Assembly (NCBI GenBank): GCA_038322235.1
Contig: JBBQFQ010000011.1
Location: 45,296-109,295, forward strand
Source of the DNA: SZAS-18 sp038322235
Lineage (GTDB): Bacteria > Verrucomicrobiota > Verrucomicrobiia > Chthoniobacterales > SZAS-18
Direction: 5' to 3'
DNA: 64,000 bases
Positions 19,942 through 28,670 of this stretch are shown here, in pieces (position 1 is the stretch's first letter; each line of letters starts with the position of its first letter). The notes under the pieces are model-generated. The model saw nothing but the letters and a program-made list of their open reading frames with translations. It was not told the origin of the DNA and ran no database searches. Position numbers and translations under genes: made by a program.

Positions 19942-22344
19942 ATGGCGGAAGAATTCGACGATCTCGCACTAGGCAATACGATTCGCGGTTACGCCGGGGG
20001 GCAGCGTCTCTTCGGGCGTTTCGTACTAAAGCGAATCCTGGGACGCGGGGGGATGGGGATGGTCTGGCTGGCGTGGGACGAACGGCTCGAGCGCGAGGTC
20101 GCGCTGAAGTTCCTGCCCGACCTGCTGCGGGCGGACGAAGCCGCTCTCGATGATCTAAAGCGGGAGACGCGTCGCGGTCTGGACCTCGCCCATCCGCACA
20201 TCGTCCGCGTGTATGACCTCGTGGAGGAACCGAACGCCGCCGCGATCGCGATGGAGTTCGTTGACGGGCAGACGCTCAGTTCCTTCCGGGTTTCGCGTCC
20301 GCAGAAGTTTTTCGAGGTTCCGGAGATCGCGCAGTGGGTTCGTCAGCTGTGCGAAGCGCTCGATTACGCGCATCACCGCGCGAAGGTCGTGCATCGCGAT
20401 CTGAAGCCGGCGAATCTGATGATCAATGGCGAGAGCGATATCAAGGTGACGGACTTCGGAATCGCGCGCTCCATCAGCGATTCCGTCAGCCGCGTCACGC
20501 AGGATCGGGGCACGAGTGGCACGCTTCTGTACATGAGCCCGCAGCAGGCCCTGGGAAAACGGCCCGCGATTTCGGACGATATCTATGCGTTGGGGGCGAC
20601 GCTCTACGAGCTGCTCACGTCGAAGCCGCCGTTCTTCTCCGGCAATATCGCCCGGCAGCTTGACGAGGTGGATCCCCCTTCCATGACCGAGCGCCGGCAG
20701 GAGTTGGAGCTCTCGGGCGGCGAGATCCCGCCGGAATGGGAGGCGACCATCAAAGCGTGCCTCGCGAAAGACCCGGCCCAGCGTCCTCAAGAGGCGACGG
20801 AGGTTTCCGAGCGACTCGGCCTCAATACCGGGACGCGCATCAGCTACGCCGGCGCGTCCGCATCGATGGCCGGAACCTCCGCGGGGGCGAGCGCGCCCGG
20901 AGGTGCCGCCACGGCCGCGGGCGCCACCCGGGGAGCGGGGGCATCGGTCGCGGGGATGACGGCTGCTGGGGCAACGGTGGGCGGGACGTTGACGCCCGAG
21001 ACCGGAAAGTCATCGAAGACGCTGCTGTTGATTGCGCTGGCGGCGATTCTCCTGCTTGGCGGGGGACTCGGGGTGCTGCTCTGGCAGCGGCAGCAGGGTG
21101 AGGCGGAGCGAAAGGCGAAGGAGGAGCAGACGCGGCTCGCCCAGGAGCAACGTGATCGAGAGTTGGCGGCGAACAACAATTCCGGTGCGACGGCTGACGC
21201 CCGGAAGAAGGCGGAAGCGGAAGCCGCGGCGAAGTTCGCCGAGGAGAAGCGCTTGCAGGAAGAAGAAGCCCGCGCGAAGGCAGGTCCGCAGGTTCTCGTT
21301 GTTCCCGATCAACACCGGAAGATCCAGGCTGCGATGGACGTCGCCAAGTCGGGCGATACGATCCAACTGAAACCCGGGCGCTACGTCGAGGCGGTCAAGT
21401 TCAAGGACGGGGTGAAGCTCGTCGCGATGGAGCCGGACAAAACCCGTCTCGAGGCGCCGAACGCGAAGGATACCGAGGCCATTATTTGGGTCGAAAACTG
21501 CCGAACCGGGAGCATCGAGGGTCTTTCGCTCGTGGGGAACGGTCTCGAGGTCGACGGAATCATGATCTTCAATTCGAAGATCCAGGTGACCAATTGCCGG
21601 GTGGAAAGCTGCGGGGGCAGCGGGATCGCGGTGAAAGGAACGAGCAGTGCGCCCGAGCTGAAGGGAAACCGGTGCCGGGAGAACGGTCGAATGGGCATCT
21701 TCTTCCTCGACGGAGCGCGGGGTCTCGCCGAGGGAAATGTCTGCGAGGCCAACACCCTCTCCGGAATCGCCGCTCTCTCCGGCGGGACCAATCCCTTGAT
21801 CCGGAAAAACGAGTGCCGCGGGAACAAAAAACACGGGATCGAGACGAGCTACAATGCCGGCGGCACCGCTGAGGAGAATCTGTGTGAGCATAACGACGGC
21901 GGGGGCATCGTCGTGACGAGCGTGGGCACGGTGACGACGCTGCTTCGCAACATTTGTCGAGGAAATCGCCAGAGTGGCATCAATTTCGGGAACGGCGCCG
22001 GTGGCCGCGCCGAAAATAACGTCTGCGAGGAGAATAACGGCTCGGGGGCGCTCGTCTTCGAAAGTGCGACGCCGGAGCTCATCGGGAATCAACTCCGTCG
22101 AAACAAGCTCAACGGGATTCAATTCGCGAAGCAGTCGAAGGGCGTGGCGGATGGGAATACCATCGAGTCGAACGAGGAGTGCGGGATCATCGTTTCCGAC
22201 CCGCAAACGCGCCCGACCATCCGGAACAATCGGATTTCGAAGAACAAGCAATGGGGCCTCGCGGTCATCAATGGCGCCGATCCGATCGTCGACCCGAGCA
22301 ACAAATTTTCGGAGAACGTGGTCGGCGCACAAACAAAGCGCTGA
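19942..22344 (+). CDS. transmembrane Ser/Thr kinase with external beta-helix sensor
   Basis: An 800-residue protein. The cytoplasmic kinase (about 24-295) has GRGGMGMV, Lys56 in EVALKF, HRDLKPANL at 151-159 and TDFGIARS. An Ala/Gly/Thr-rich linker (301-350) and one membrane helix (359-381) follow, then a Glu/Lys/Arg/Ala coiled coil (386-446). The extracytoplasmic part (about 450-795) is a right-handed parallel beta-helix with repeats of about 23 residues carrying N.C..N....GI (NosD/CASH style). Such folds usually bind or cleave polysaccharide, so a sugar-sensing kinase next to exopolysaccharide genes is plausible but inferred. ATG 19942 was chosen; the 35-residue upstream extension is basic and overlaps the divergent promoter region. 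Confidence 0.85.
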   Translation: MAEEFDDLALGNTIRGYAGGQRLFGRFVLKRILGRGGMGMVWLAWDERLEREVALKFLPDLLRADEAALDDLKRETRRGLDLAHPHIVRVYDLVEEPNAAAIAMEFVDGQTLSSFRVSRPQKFFEVPEIAQWVRQLCEALDYAHHRAKVVHRDLKPANLMINGESDIKVTDFGIARSISDSVSRVTQDRGTSGTLLYMSPQQALGKRPAISDDIYALGATLYELLTSKPPFFSGNIARQLDEVDPPSMTERRQELELSGGEIPPEWEATIKACLAKDPAQRPQEATEVSERLGLNTGTRISYAGASASMAGTSAGASAPGGAATAAGATRGAGASVAGMTAAGATVGGTLTPETGKSSKTLLLIALAAILLLGGGLGVLLWQRQQGEAERKAKEEQTRLAQEQRDRELAANNNSGATADARKKAEAEAAAKFAEEKRLQEEEARAKAGPQVLVVPDQHRKIQAAMDVAKSGDTIQLKPGRYVEAVKFKDGVKLVAMEPDKTRLEAPNAKDTEAIIWVENCRTGSIEGLSLVGNGLEVDGIMIFNSKIQVTNCRVESCGGSGIAVKGTSSAPELKGNRCRENGRMGIFFLDGARGLAEGNVCEANTLSGIAALSGGTNPLIRKNECRGNKKHGIETSYNAGGTAEENLCEHNDGGGIVVTSVGTVTTLLRNICRGNRQSGINFGNGAGGRAENNVCEENNGSGALVFESATPELIGNQLRRNKLNGIQFAKQSKGVADGNTIESNEECGIIVSDPQTRPTIRNNRISKNKQWGLAVINGADPIVDPSNKFSENVVGAQTKR

Positions 22345-22421
22345 ATTCGTCCCGCCAGCGGTGAGATTCGCGCAACTTTCCGCTTGGCTTCCTCCCGCCG
22401 TGCCGCCATATGTTTCCGCAC

Positions 22422-22492
22422 GCGGGTATAGCTTAGTGGTAAAGCGCCAGCCTTCCAAGCTGGCCATGCGGGTTCGATTCCCGCTACCCGCT
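22422..22492 (+). tRNA. tRNA-Gly (anticodon TCC)
   Basis: A 71-nt cloverleaf. The acceptor stem GCGGGTA pairs with TACCCGC. The anticodon stem CCAGC/GCTGG encloses the loop CTTCCAA, giving anticodon TCC (reads GGA). The T arm GCGGG-TTCGATT-CCCGC is perfect. The 3' CCA is not encoded, since CGCC follows the discriminator T. It lies between the beta-helix kinase gene and the exopolysaccharide cluster. Confidence 0.95.
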
Positions 22493-22538
22493 CGCCCACC
22501 AGCATCAATTTGTTGACCCAGAACTCCAAAAAACCCGT

Positions 22539-23105
22539 ATGAAAAACATGTACCTCCGGCAGGTCGGCTCGATCTTCGCCTTGTGCGCCGCGTTTGTCCT
22601 GAGCGGCGTTCAGCAGGCATCCGGTCTGGCCGGAACGTCATCGGGCGAGCTCTTGGCGGCGGAACTCCCGGCCGGCTTGACGATCGCCTCCGCGCCGACG
22701 CCCGTCCTGGCCACCGCGCTCAAGGGCGCAATCAGGAAGCGGAGTGATCAGGCCGTTCCGCTGCTCCGCGTCGCTCTCCTCTCCCGCGGGAAAAAGCGGG
22801 TCGATAGCAGTAAGGGCGCCGATTACAGCAAGGGCGGTGCGCGGTCGGATTCGGATGTGGTCGAGCTTACCCGGGCGGCGATCGAAGCGGCTCCGGATCA
22901 GGCGCAGGCGCTTGTTGAAGAAGCCATGGCCATTTCGCCGTCGTCGACGGCCGCGTTGCAGGCCCTGCTTGGTGGGGGCAGCGACTTCAATGCCCCTCTC
23001 GGCGGTGGCTTCACTGGCCCCGGCTTTGTTGGTGCTCCGGGGTTCGTCGGGAGCGGCCCGGGGGGCGGCAGCTTCACGCCGGTCACTCCTTCGCAAAACC
23101 GCTGA
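22539..23105 (+). CDS. small Gly-rich secreted protein
   Basis: A 188-residue protein with a signal peptide (basic start MKNMYLRQ, hydrophobic core IFALCAAFVLSG). The helical middle has a basic patch (KGAIRKRSDQ, RGKKRVDSSKGADYSKGG) and a repeated Ala/Glu/Asp-rich helix. The tail is Gly/Pro/Phe-rich (GGGFTGPGFVGAPGFVGSG). No family is recognised. It is the first gene of the exopolysaccharide cluster and ends 21 nt before a perfect terminator hairpin, so it may be transcribed at a higher level than the genes downstream. A structural or matrix role is a guess. ATG 22548 is an alternative start. Confidence 0.7.
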   Translation: MKNMYLRQVGSIFALCAAFVLSGVQQASGLAGTSSGELLAAELPAGLTIASAPTPVLATALKGAIRKRSDQAVPLLRVALLSRGKKRVDSSKGADYSKGGARSDSDVVELTRAAIEAAPDQAQALVEEAMAISPSSTAALQALLGGGSDFNAPLGGGFTGPGFVGAPGFVGSGPGGGSFTPVTPSQNR

Positions 23106-23126
23106 GCCAGCCCTGTGATTTGAACC

Positions 23127-23165
23127 GCCCTTGCGGCCGATATCGGCCGCAAGGGCTTTTTGTTT
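23127..23165 (+). terminator. perfect 30-bp palindromic terminator
   Basis: The sequence from 23127 to 23156 is a perfect inverted repeat (GCCCTTGCGGCCGAT and its complement) followed by TTTTTGTTT. It lies just after the Gly-rich protein gene and ends about 5 nt before the GTG proposed for the O-antigen ligase-like gene, so it may also attenuate that gene. Confidence 0.85.
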
Positions 23166-23169
23166 GCTT

Positions 23170-25029
23170 GTGCGTCCTCTCGTTCTCGCGCTCGTCCTCG
23201 TCGGTTTCACGACGCTGCACCTCTTGATCGGCGGCACGCGCCTCGTCTTTGCGCTTCCCGCCTTCGCCGCGATCGCGGCGGCCGCGCTGCTGGCCTCGAT
23301 TTCGCCGGCGAGTCCCCATCGATCGAGCTCCAGCCGGCTCGCCATCGGATCGGCAGCGTTCTTCTTCGGCGTTGTCATCGCCCGGAGTGCGACCTCGCCG
23401 TTTGCCTACCTCGCGTGGCCCGATCTCACGACTTCGGTCGCGTGCGCCCTGATCTATGCGATCGGCGTGTGGTGGTGCCCGACCCCGCGTGACCGGTTGC
23501 TGGTCCTCGCCGTCGGGGGCGGTCTCGCGTTGTTCGATCTCGCGGTTGGAGCCGAGCAGTTCCGAGCGGGCAATGACTGGATGCCCTTCGGTTTTCTCCG
23601 GCCTGCGGATTACCGTTTCCGGGCGAGTGGGATGTTTATCTGCCCGAATCACCTCGCCGGCTATCTTGAAGTCGTCGCCCTGTTCGCCTTCGGGGGAGCG
23701 CTTTGGTTGCGCACCTCCGGGAAACTCCGCGTCTGCCTCGGGTATTTGGGTGCGTTGGGCGTGGCGGGATTGGTCCTGACGGGATCGCGTGGGGGATTCC
23801 TCGCCTTCGCCGCGGGAGCGGCGACGTTGGGGGCCCTTGCCCTCCATCGTCGGGCGCAGTACACCGACGGCGCTGGCATTCGGCGGTCGCTCCTCGTGGG
23901 GTTGGTGCTCGTCACGCTCGGGGGCAGCGGCGCGTGGCTCGCGATTACCCAGTCGGAATTTCTCCGGGCCCGGGCGGCCCGGCTGCTGGATCAAAGCGAT
24001 CTGCGTCTCAGGCTCTGGCCGGCGGCGATCGACCAGTTCCGGCTCGCCCCCTCGGTCGGAACGGGCGCCGGAACTTACCTGATCTACGGTCGGAAATTTC
24101 GGCGGGAGAGCGTCCAGCAGGACCCGATTCATGTGCATAACGATTATCTCCAGCTCCTCGCCGAATACGGATTCATTGGGGCATTTTCAGGGCTGCTCTT
24201 CCTCGCCGCCCATCTCCGCGCGGGCTGGCGATCCCATCAGCATCTCCTGGAGCGGGGAGGTTCCGGGAACGGCCGGAGTAACGCGGCGGCCCTGAACCAG
24301 GGGGCCCTCGCGGCGGCCGCGGCGTTCGCGGTTCATTCCGTTCTCGATTTCAACCTCCACATCCCGTCGAACGCTCTCTTCCTCGCGTGGGTCGCCTCAC
24401 TCCTGGCGAATCCTGGGATCCCAGCACCGGCTCTCCCGCGGGACTCCGCGCCCATGGCGGTAATGGCGATCCTCTCTCGGATCGGGCTCGGCGCGGCGGC
24501 GATCTGGCTCGGGTGGTTCGCCTGGCAGAGGGCGCCGGGAGAGTGGCACGCGGAAAATGCGCGCGTCGCGGTCCGGGATGGCGCTTCAGGAGTCGCCATC
24601 AATGAGGCAAAGGCAGGTCTCGCGGTTGAAGATCAAAATCCGTGGCTGAATTTTTACCTCGGCGAAGCTCGGTGGACCCTCGCCCAGCAGGCCGTGCTGC
24701 CGGCGGTCGGAAGATCCTTTGCCCTCGCCGCCGCCGACTCATACCGCAGCGCTCTCAGGGTCTTTCCGAGCGACTCCCGCATCCTGCTCCAACTCGGGTG
24801 GGTTGAGTCGATGCTGGGTCAACGATCGCAGGCCGACGAAGCGTTCCAGCTCGCGCTGAAGCTCGACCCGCGGAACGCGGCGATCTGGACGTTCTATGGG
24901 CACCATCTTCGCCGCTCCGGTGATCGTCCCGCGGCTCGAAGGGCGTATCAGCGCTCGCTCTCGCTCTCCGAGAATGCGGATGCGCGCGCAAATCTGCGGG
25001 AACTTGACGCTGCTGGCGCGGATTCCTGA
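23170..25029 (+). CDS. O-antigen ligase/polymerase-like protein with TPR tail
   Basis: A 619-residue polytopic membrane protein with about ten to twelve hydrophobic segments across residues 1-430. It has the O-antigen ligase (pfam04932) features ICPNHLAGYLEV, LTGSRGGFLAF and VHNDYLQLLAEYGFIGA; the His of HNDYLQ lies in the large periplasmic loop typical of WaaL/Wzy. The C-terminal 130 residues form tetratricopeptide repeats (DEAFQLALKLDPRNAAIW and following). The likely role is polymerising or attaching sugar chains in the envelope. The open frame extends upstream into the terminator stem, so GTG 23170 (or TTG 23164) is the sensible start. Confidence 0.82.
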   Translation: MRPLVLALVLVGFTTLHLLIGGTRLVFALPAFAAIAAAALLASISPASPHRSSSSRLAIGSAAFFFGVVIARSATSPFAYLAWPDLTTSVACALIYAIGVWWCPTPRDRLLVLAVGGGLALFDLAVGAEQFRAGNDWMPFGFLRPADYRFRASGMFICPNHLAGYLEVVALFAFGGALWLRTSGKLRVCLGYLGALGVAGLVLTGSRGGFLAFAAGAATLGALALHRRAQYTDGAGIRRSLLVGLVLVTLGGSGAWLAITQSEFLRARAARLLDQSDLRLRLWPAAIDQFRLAPSVGTGAGTYLIYGRKFRRESVQQDPIHVHNDYLQLLAEYGFIGAFSGLLFLAAHLRAGWRSHQHLLERGGSGNGRSNAAALNQGALAAAAAFAVHSVLDFNLHIPSNALFLAWVASLLANPGIPAPALPRDSAPMAVMAILSRIGLGAAAIWLGWFAWQRAPGEWHAENARVAVRDGASGVAINEAKAGLAVEDQNPWLNFYLGEARWTLAQQAVLPAVGRSFALAAADSYRSALRVFPSDSRILLQLGWVESMLGQRSQADEAFQLALKLDPRNAAIWTFYGHHLRRSGDRPAARRAYQRSLSLSENADARANLRELDAAGADS

Positions 25030-25087
25030 GACGACCGGGCCGACGGTTGGGAACCGCTCATTCCTTTCGACAAAACCAAAATTCGTA

Positions 25088-25116
25088 TTGCCGCTGAGTT
25101 GGAGGCTCGATATGGT
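25088..25116 (+). promoter_or_regulatory. candidate promoter for the beta-barrel gene
   Basis: TTGCCG at 25088 and TATGGT at 25111 are separated by exactly 17 nt, each matching four of six sigma70 consensus bases. The pair lies 68 nt before the ATG at 25184, in a 154-bp gap that holds nothing else I can identify. Confidence 0.35.
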
Positions 25117-25183
25117 CCGCGCGAGTGCGTCAATCCTTGGTCCAGACCAAGACGCCAAGTGTTTTTTTGCTGACTCAACTCCC

Positions 25184-26419
25184 ATGCTCCTCATGAAACG
25201 GTCATCTCTCCCTCGCCTTCTCTCTGCCATCGTCGGGATCGCCGCATTTTCGGCGGTCGCTCCCGGCGCGTTCGCGGAAGGCGGTGCTCCGGCGGTGGGA
25301 GCGACGGACGCGAGCGGATTTGAGAAGCGGAAGGTCAACTTCACCTTCGACCTCCGCCTCGGGTACGACGACAACGTCAATACCACTGCGACAAACCGGG
25401 TGGAGAGCGGGTTTCTGAACCTGCAGGGAGGTTTGTCCTACACGGCTTCGTCCCCCCGCTCGACGCTGACGCTCGGGCTGGGGGCGGGTGTCGTTTACTA
25501 CTTCGATCGGGGACCGAACAACCGGGACTACGATTACAATTTCCTTTTTAATCTTGGTTGGACTTACAAGATTTCTCCGCGTTTGACGTTCGGTTTCAGC
25601 ACCTACGACGTTTACCAGTCGCAGCCCGATTACACGATCTCCGGGCTCAACGGTCGACGTTCCGGTGACTATTTCTACAGCTCGAGCCGATTCTCGTTCA
25701 CGTATCAGTTCTCCCGTCGATTCGCGATGGTGACGACCTACAATCCCATTTTTGTCGTTTACGCGGATGAGCCTTACGCGGCGCAGCAGAATCGCTCGGA
25801 GCATTACCTCATTCAGGAATTTCGCTTTCTGCTGAAGCCCACGGTCACGTTGGTGGGCGAGTACCGTTTCGGCTCCATCAATTACTTCGACGCAAATCTG
25901 GACTCCTACGCCAACTATTTCCTCTTCGGTTTGGACACGACACTCAGCCCGCGCTTGAAGGCTGGCTTCCGGCTGGGCGGCGAAATTCGCGATTATCGCA
26001 ACAGCGCTTACGGAAGCTACGCCGGCCCTTACGCGGAAGGCACGTTGAGTTACGACTTCATGCGGAACTCGAACATCTCGCTGCTGATGCGCTACGGGAT
26101 CGAGCAGACGGACGTCGTTGGCTCCGCGAACCGCAATGCCTTTCGGATCGGCCTGAACGTCCGGCATCAGTTGACCGCCCGCATCGGGGCCTACGCCTCC
26201 TTCTATTATACGCGGAATGAGTACGAAGCCAGCCGGATCCCTCCGACCGCGCGCGGCTTTGGCGAAAGCGTTTACGACCTCGCTGTCGGTCTGCGCTATG
26301 CGATCAATCGGCATTGGTCCGTGGAGCTCGGTTATCTCCACACCACGGTGGACTCGGATCTCGCCGGGCGTGGGTACGATCGGAATCGGGTGTTCGCAGG
26401 GGGCCGCCTCTCGTTCTGA
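25184..26419 (+). CDS. outer-membrane beta-barrel protein (BBP2-like)
   Basis: A 411-residue outer-membrane protein. A signal peptide (MKRSSLPRLLSAIVGIAAF, cleavage near GAFAEG) is followed by alternating amphipathic strands rich in Tyr, Phe and Gly (for example LRLGYDDNVNTTATNRV and LGWTYKISPRLTFGFSTYD), ending in FAGGRLSF with a terminal Phe as expected for BAM recognition. DNVN near the first strand is typical of the putative beta-barrel porin 2 family (pfam10082) found in exopolysaccharide clusters. It probably serves as the outer-membrane exit for the polymer or an accessory barrel beside the Wza-type protein. ATG 25193 is an alternative start. Confidence 0.85.
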   Translation: MLLMKRSSLPRLLSAIVGIAAFSAVAPGAFAEGGAPAVGATDASGFEKRKVNFTFDLRLGYDDNVNTTATNRVESGFLNLQGGLSYTASSPRSTLTLGLGAGVVYYFDRGPNNRDYDYNFLFNLGWTYKISPRLTFGFSTYDVYQSQPDYTISGLNGRRSGDYFYSSSRFSFTYQFSRRFAMVTTYNPIFVVYADEPYAAQQNRSEHYLIQEFRFLLKPTVTLVGEYRFGSINYFDANLDSYANYFLFGLDTTLSPRLKAGFRLGGEIRDYRNSAYGSYAGPYAEGTLSYDFMRNSNISLLMRYGIEQTDVVGSANRNAFRIGLNVRHQLTARIGAYASFYYTRNEYEASRIPPTARGFGESVYDLAVGLRYAINRHWSVELGYLHTTVDSDLAGRGYDRNRVFAGGRLSF

Positions 26420-26473
26420 GTTTGGCCGCCGGTTGTCTCCGATTGGGGACGTGGTAGTCTGAGAACATCGATT

Positions 26474-28654
26474 ATGGCGATCAGAACCCCTGACGCTCGC
26501 GCCGGTTCGTCCGAGCCCGCGAGCGAAGCAAAGCTGCATGCACTGGACTATTGGCGCGTTATTCGCGTCCGCTTCGGCGTGGTCGTTCTGGCCTTTCTGC
26601 TCGTCCTGCTGACGACGGGCATCACGACGTATTTCATGCCCCGGCAGTTCCGTTCGACCGTTTCGATGGAGCTAAAGTCGGAGAACGAGAACATGAAGGT
26701 GTTCGATATCAACCGCACTGGCGGTCTCGACCCCCGATTCGCACCCACGCAGTTCGAAATCATGCAACGCAAGGAAGTGCTCTACCCGGTGATCGACAAG
26801 CTGAAGCTTGTTGAGCGCTTCGGGGAGGACTACGGCACGAAGATCTCGAAGGATCAGGCCTACTTGCGCTTACGAAACCTGCTTGGTCTCAAGCAGGTGC
26901 GGAACACCGAAGTGCTTGATTTGAGCGTGACCTACACGGACCCTAAGTTCGCTGCGGACATGGTGAACGCGGTGGCGGATAGCTACCAGGCGAAAAAGCG
27001 CGAGGCGAAGCAGGATCTGACGAGCTCGTCGTTGACCCAGCTTCAATCGCAGCTCGAGGCGCAGCGGGCGAAAGTTGGTGAATTGACCGCCCGGCTGGCG
27101 GACATGCGCCGTAAGGATCCTACGATTCAGGATAATGAAAGTGACCGGAACCTCGGAGGGGAAGACCCGCGTAAGGCGGCGGTGGCAAGCAAGGAAGAGG
27201 AGTTGAACAAGTCCAATACGTCGCTCGCGGCCTTGAATAGTCAGCTCGCACAGGTGGAAAAACTGAAGGGGGACGAATTGATGCGGGCGATTCCACTGCT
27301 GGAGATCAACGATCCGATCGTCCAGAAAATTTTCCCGCTTTACCAAGAGACGGTCGCAACGGAGGCGGCGATGCTCAAGTCGGGCCTCGGCCCCCAGCAT
27401 CCAAAGGTCCAGTCGCTACGCGCTCAGAAAGAGGTCTACGTGCGTCAACTCGCGGATCAGATCGGAAGCGTCCGAGGCTCCCTCGTGATCAAACGAAATA
27501 TCGTCCAGAACACGAACGAATCCGTCCGGAAGCAACTCGAGACGTTGCGCGACGAACAGCGCAACCTTCGTTCGGGAAGCAACGAGTACAACGAGGTGAA
27601 GGAAGACTTGATCCGGGCACGGCAGGTTCTCACGACTGCGGAACAAAAGTACTCCAGCGAAACGATCGAACGGAACATGCCGCAAGTCCCGGCAGTCATT
27701 TGGGAAAAGGCCGAACCTGCCAGCTTTCCGAGCAGCCCGAAGGTCGTCCTCAACATGGTGCTCGGGACGGTCGTGGGTTTGATCGTCGGCATCGGCCTCG
27801 CCTTCCTGATCGAGTACCTCGATACCAGCATTAAAACGATGGAGGACGTGGAAAGTCTCCTCGGCGTTCCCGTTCTGGCTGTCGTCCCGAAAAATATCCG
27901 CCTGCTCCACAAGAACCCGCCCGATATCCCCGACGCCGAGGCGTACCGGATCCTTCGCACCAACATCGAGTTCAATCGCAAGAGCGCTGACGCGAACACC
28001 ATCTCAATGGTGTCTGGCGGTCCGGGCGAGGGCAAGAGCACGACGCTGGCGAACCTCGCGTATATCTGCGCCCAGGGCGGATATTCGGTTCTGATCGTTG
28101 ACGCCGATCTGCGGCGCCCAACGCAGCACAAGCTGTTTGAGGTCAGCAATGCGGTGGGACTCACCAACTTCCTCACGACGAATCTGAATCTGGAAGACGT
28201 CATTTTCCCGTCTGGAATCGAAAACCTTTCGATCATCCCGTCCGGCATTCTGCCGGCCGATGCGGTGGGAATTCTCAACTCCCAACGGATGTCGGACATG
28301 ATCGCCGAGTTGAAGACCCGGTACGACATCATCTTCTTCGATTCGCCGCCGATTCTCGGAGTGAGCGACGGTTCGGTGCTGTCGAGCGAGGTCGATCAAT
28401 CGATCATCGTCGTGCAGCACCGTCGATTCCCGAAGGCGATGCTGAAACGCGTCAAACTCGCCGTCACGAACGTGGGCGGAACCGTCCTCGGCGTTGTGCT
28501 GAACAACGTCGATCTGCGGCACGACCCGAACTACTACTACTACACGAGCTACTACAACTATTACTCGCCCGGCTCCCGCACAAAGGAGGCTGGCGCGAAG
28601 GCCCCGGCTCCCCAAGCGGCGGCTACGTCAGCGGGATCCGCGGGCGATTATTGA
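26474..28654 (+). CDS. Wzc-type polysaccharide co-polymerase and tyrosine autokinase
   Basis: A 726-residue inner-membrane protein. The Wzz domain starts after the first helix (about residues 33-55), followed by a long periplasmic coiled-coil region (about 175-400) and a second helix (about 426-450). The cytoplasmic BY-kinase domain has Walker A GGPGEGKST (near 515), Walker A' LIVDADLRRP and Walker B IIFFDSPP. The C-terminus carries a Tyr cluster, PNYYYYTSYYNYY, near residues 685-698, which would be the autophosphorylation tail. It controls chain length and export with the Wza-type protein encoded 16 nt downstream. Confidence 0.94.
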   Translation: MAIRTPDARAGSSEPASEAKLHALDYWRVIRVRFGVVVLAFLLVLLTTGITTYFMPRQFRSTVSMELKSENENMKVFDINRTGGLDPRFAPTQFEIMQRKEVLYPVIDKLKLVERFGEDYGTKISKDQAYLRLRNLLGLKQVRNTEVLDLSVTYTDPKFAADMVNAVADSYQAKKREAKQDLTSSSLTQLQSQLEAQRAKVGELTARLADMRRKDPTIQDNESDRNLGGEDPRKAAVASKEEELNKSNTSLAALNSQLAQVEKLKGDELMRAIPLLEINDPIVQKIFPLYQETVATEAAMLKSGLGPQHPKVQSLRAQKEVYVRQLADQIGSVRGSLVIKRNIVQNTNESVRKQLETLRDEQRNLRSGSNEYNEVKEDLIRARQVLTTAEQKYSSETIERNMPQVPAVIWEKAEPASFPSSPKVVLNMVLGTVVGLIVGIGLAFLIEYLDTSIKTMEDVESLLGVPVLAVVPKNIRLLHKNPPDIPDAEAYRILRTNIEFNRKSADANTISMVSGGPGEGKSTTLANLAYICAQGGYSVLIVDADLRRPTQHKLFEVSNAVGLTNFLTTNLNLEDVIFPSGIENLSIIPSGILPADAVGILNSQRMSDMIAELKTRYDIIFFDSPPILGVSDGSVLSSEVDQSIIVVQHRRFPKAMLKRVKLAVTNVGGTVLGVVLNNVDLRHDPNYYYYTSYYNYYSPGSRTKEAGAKAPAPQAAATSAGSAGDY

Positions 28655-28670
28655 GCGAAATTTCCCCGTC

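Noticed and set aside
22422..22492. tRNA-Gly as an integration site for a genomic island
   Set aside because: No integrase gene or repeated tRNA 3' end was found downstream. The genes that follow are a compositionally normal export cluster.
25137..25168. Hairpin CTTGGTCCAGACCAAG before a T run upstream of the beta-barrel gene
   Set aside because: The T run starts about 10 nt after the stem, and the stem is only 6 bp, so a terminator call is not justified.
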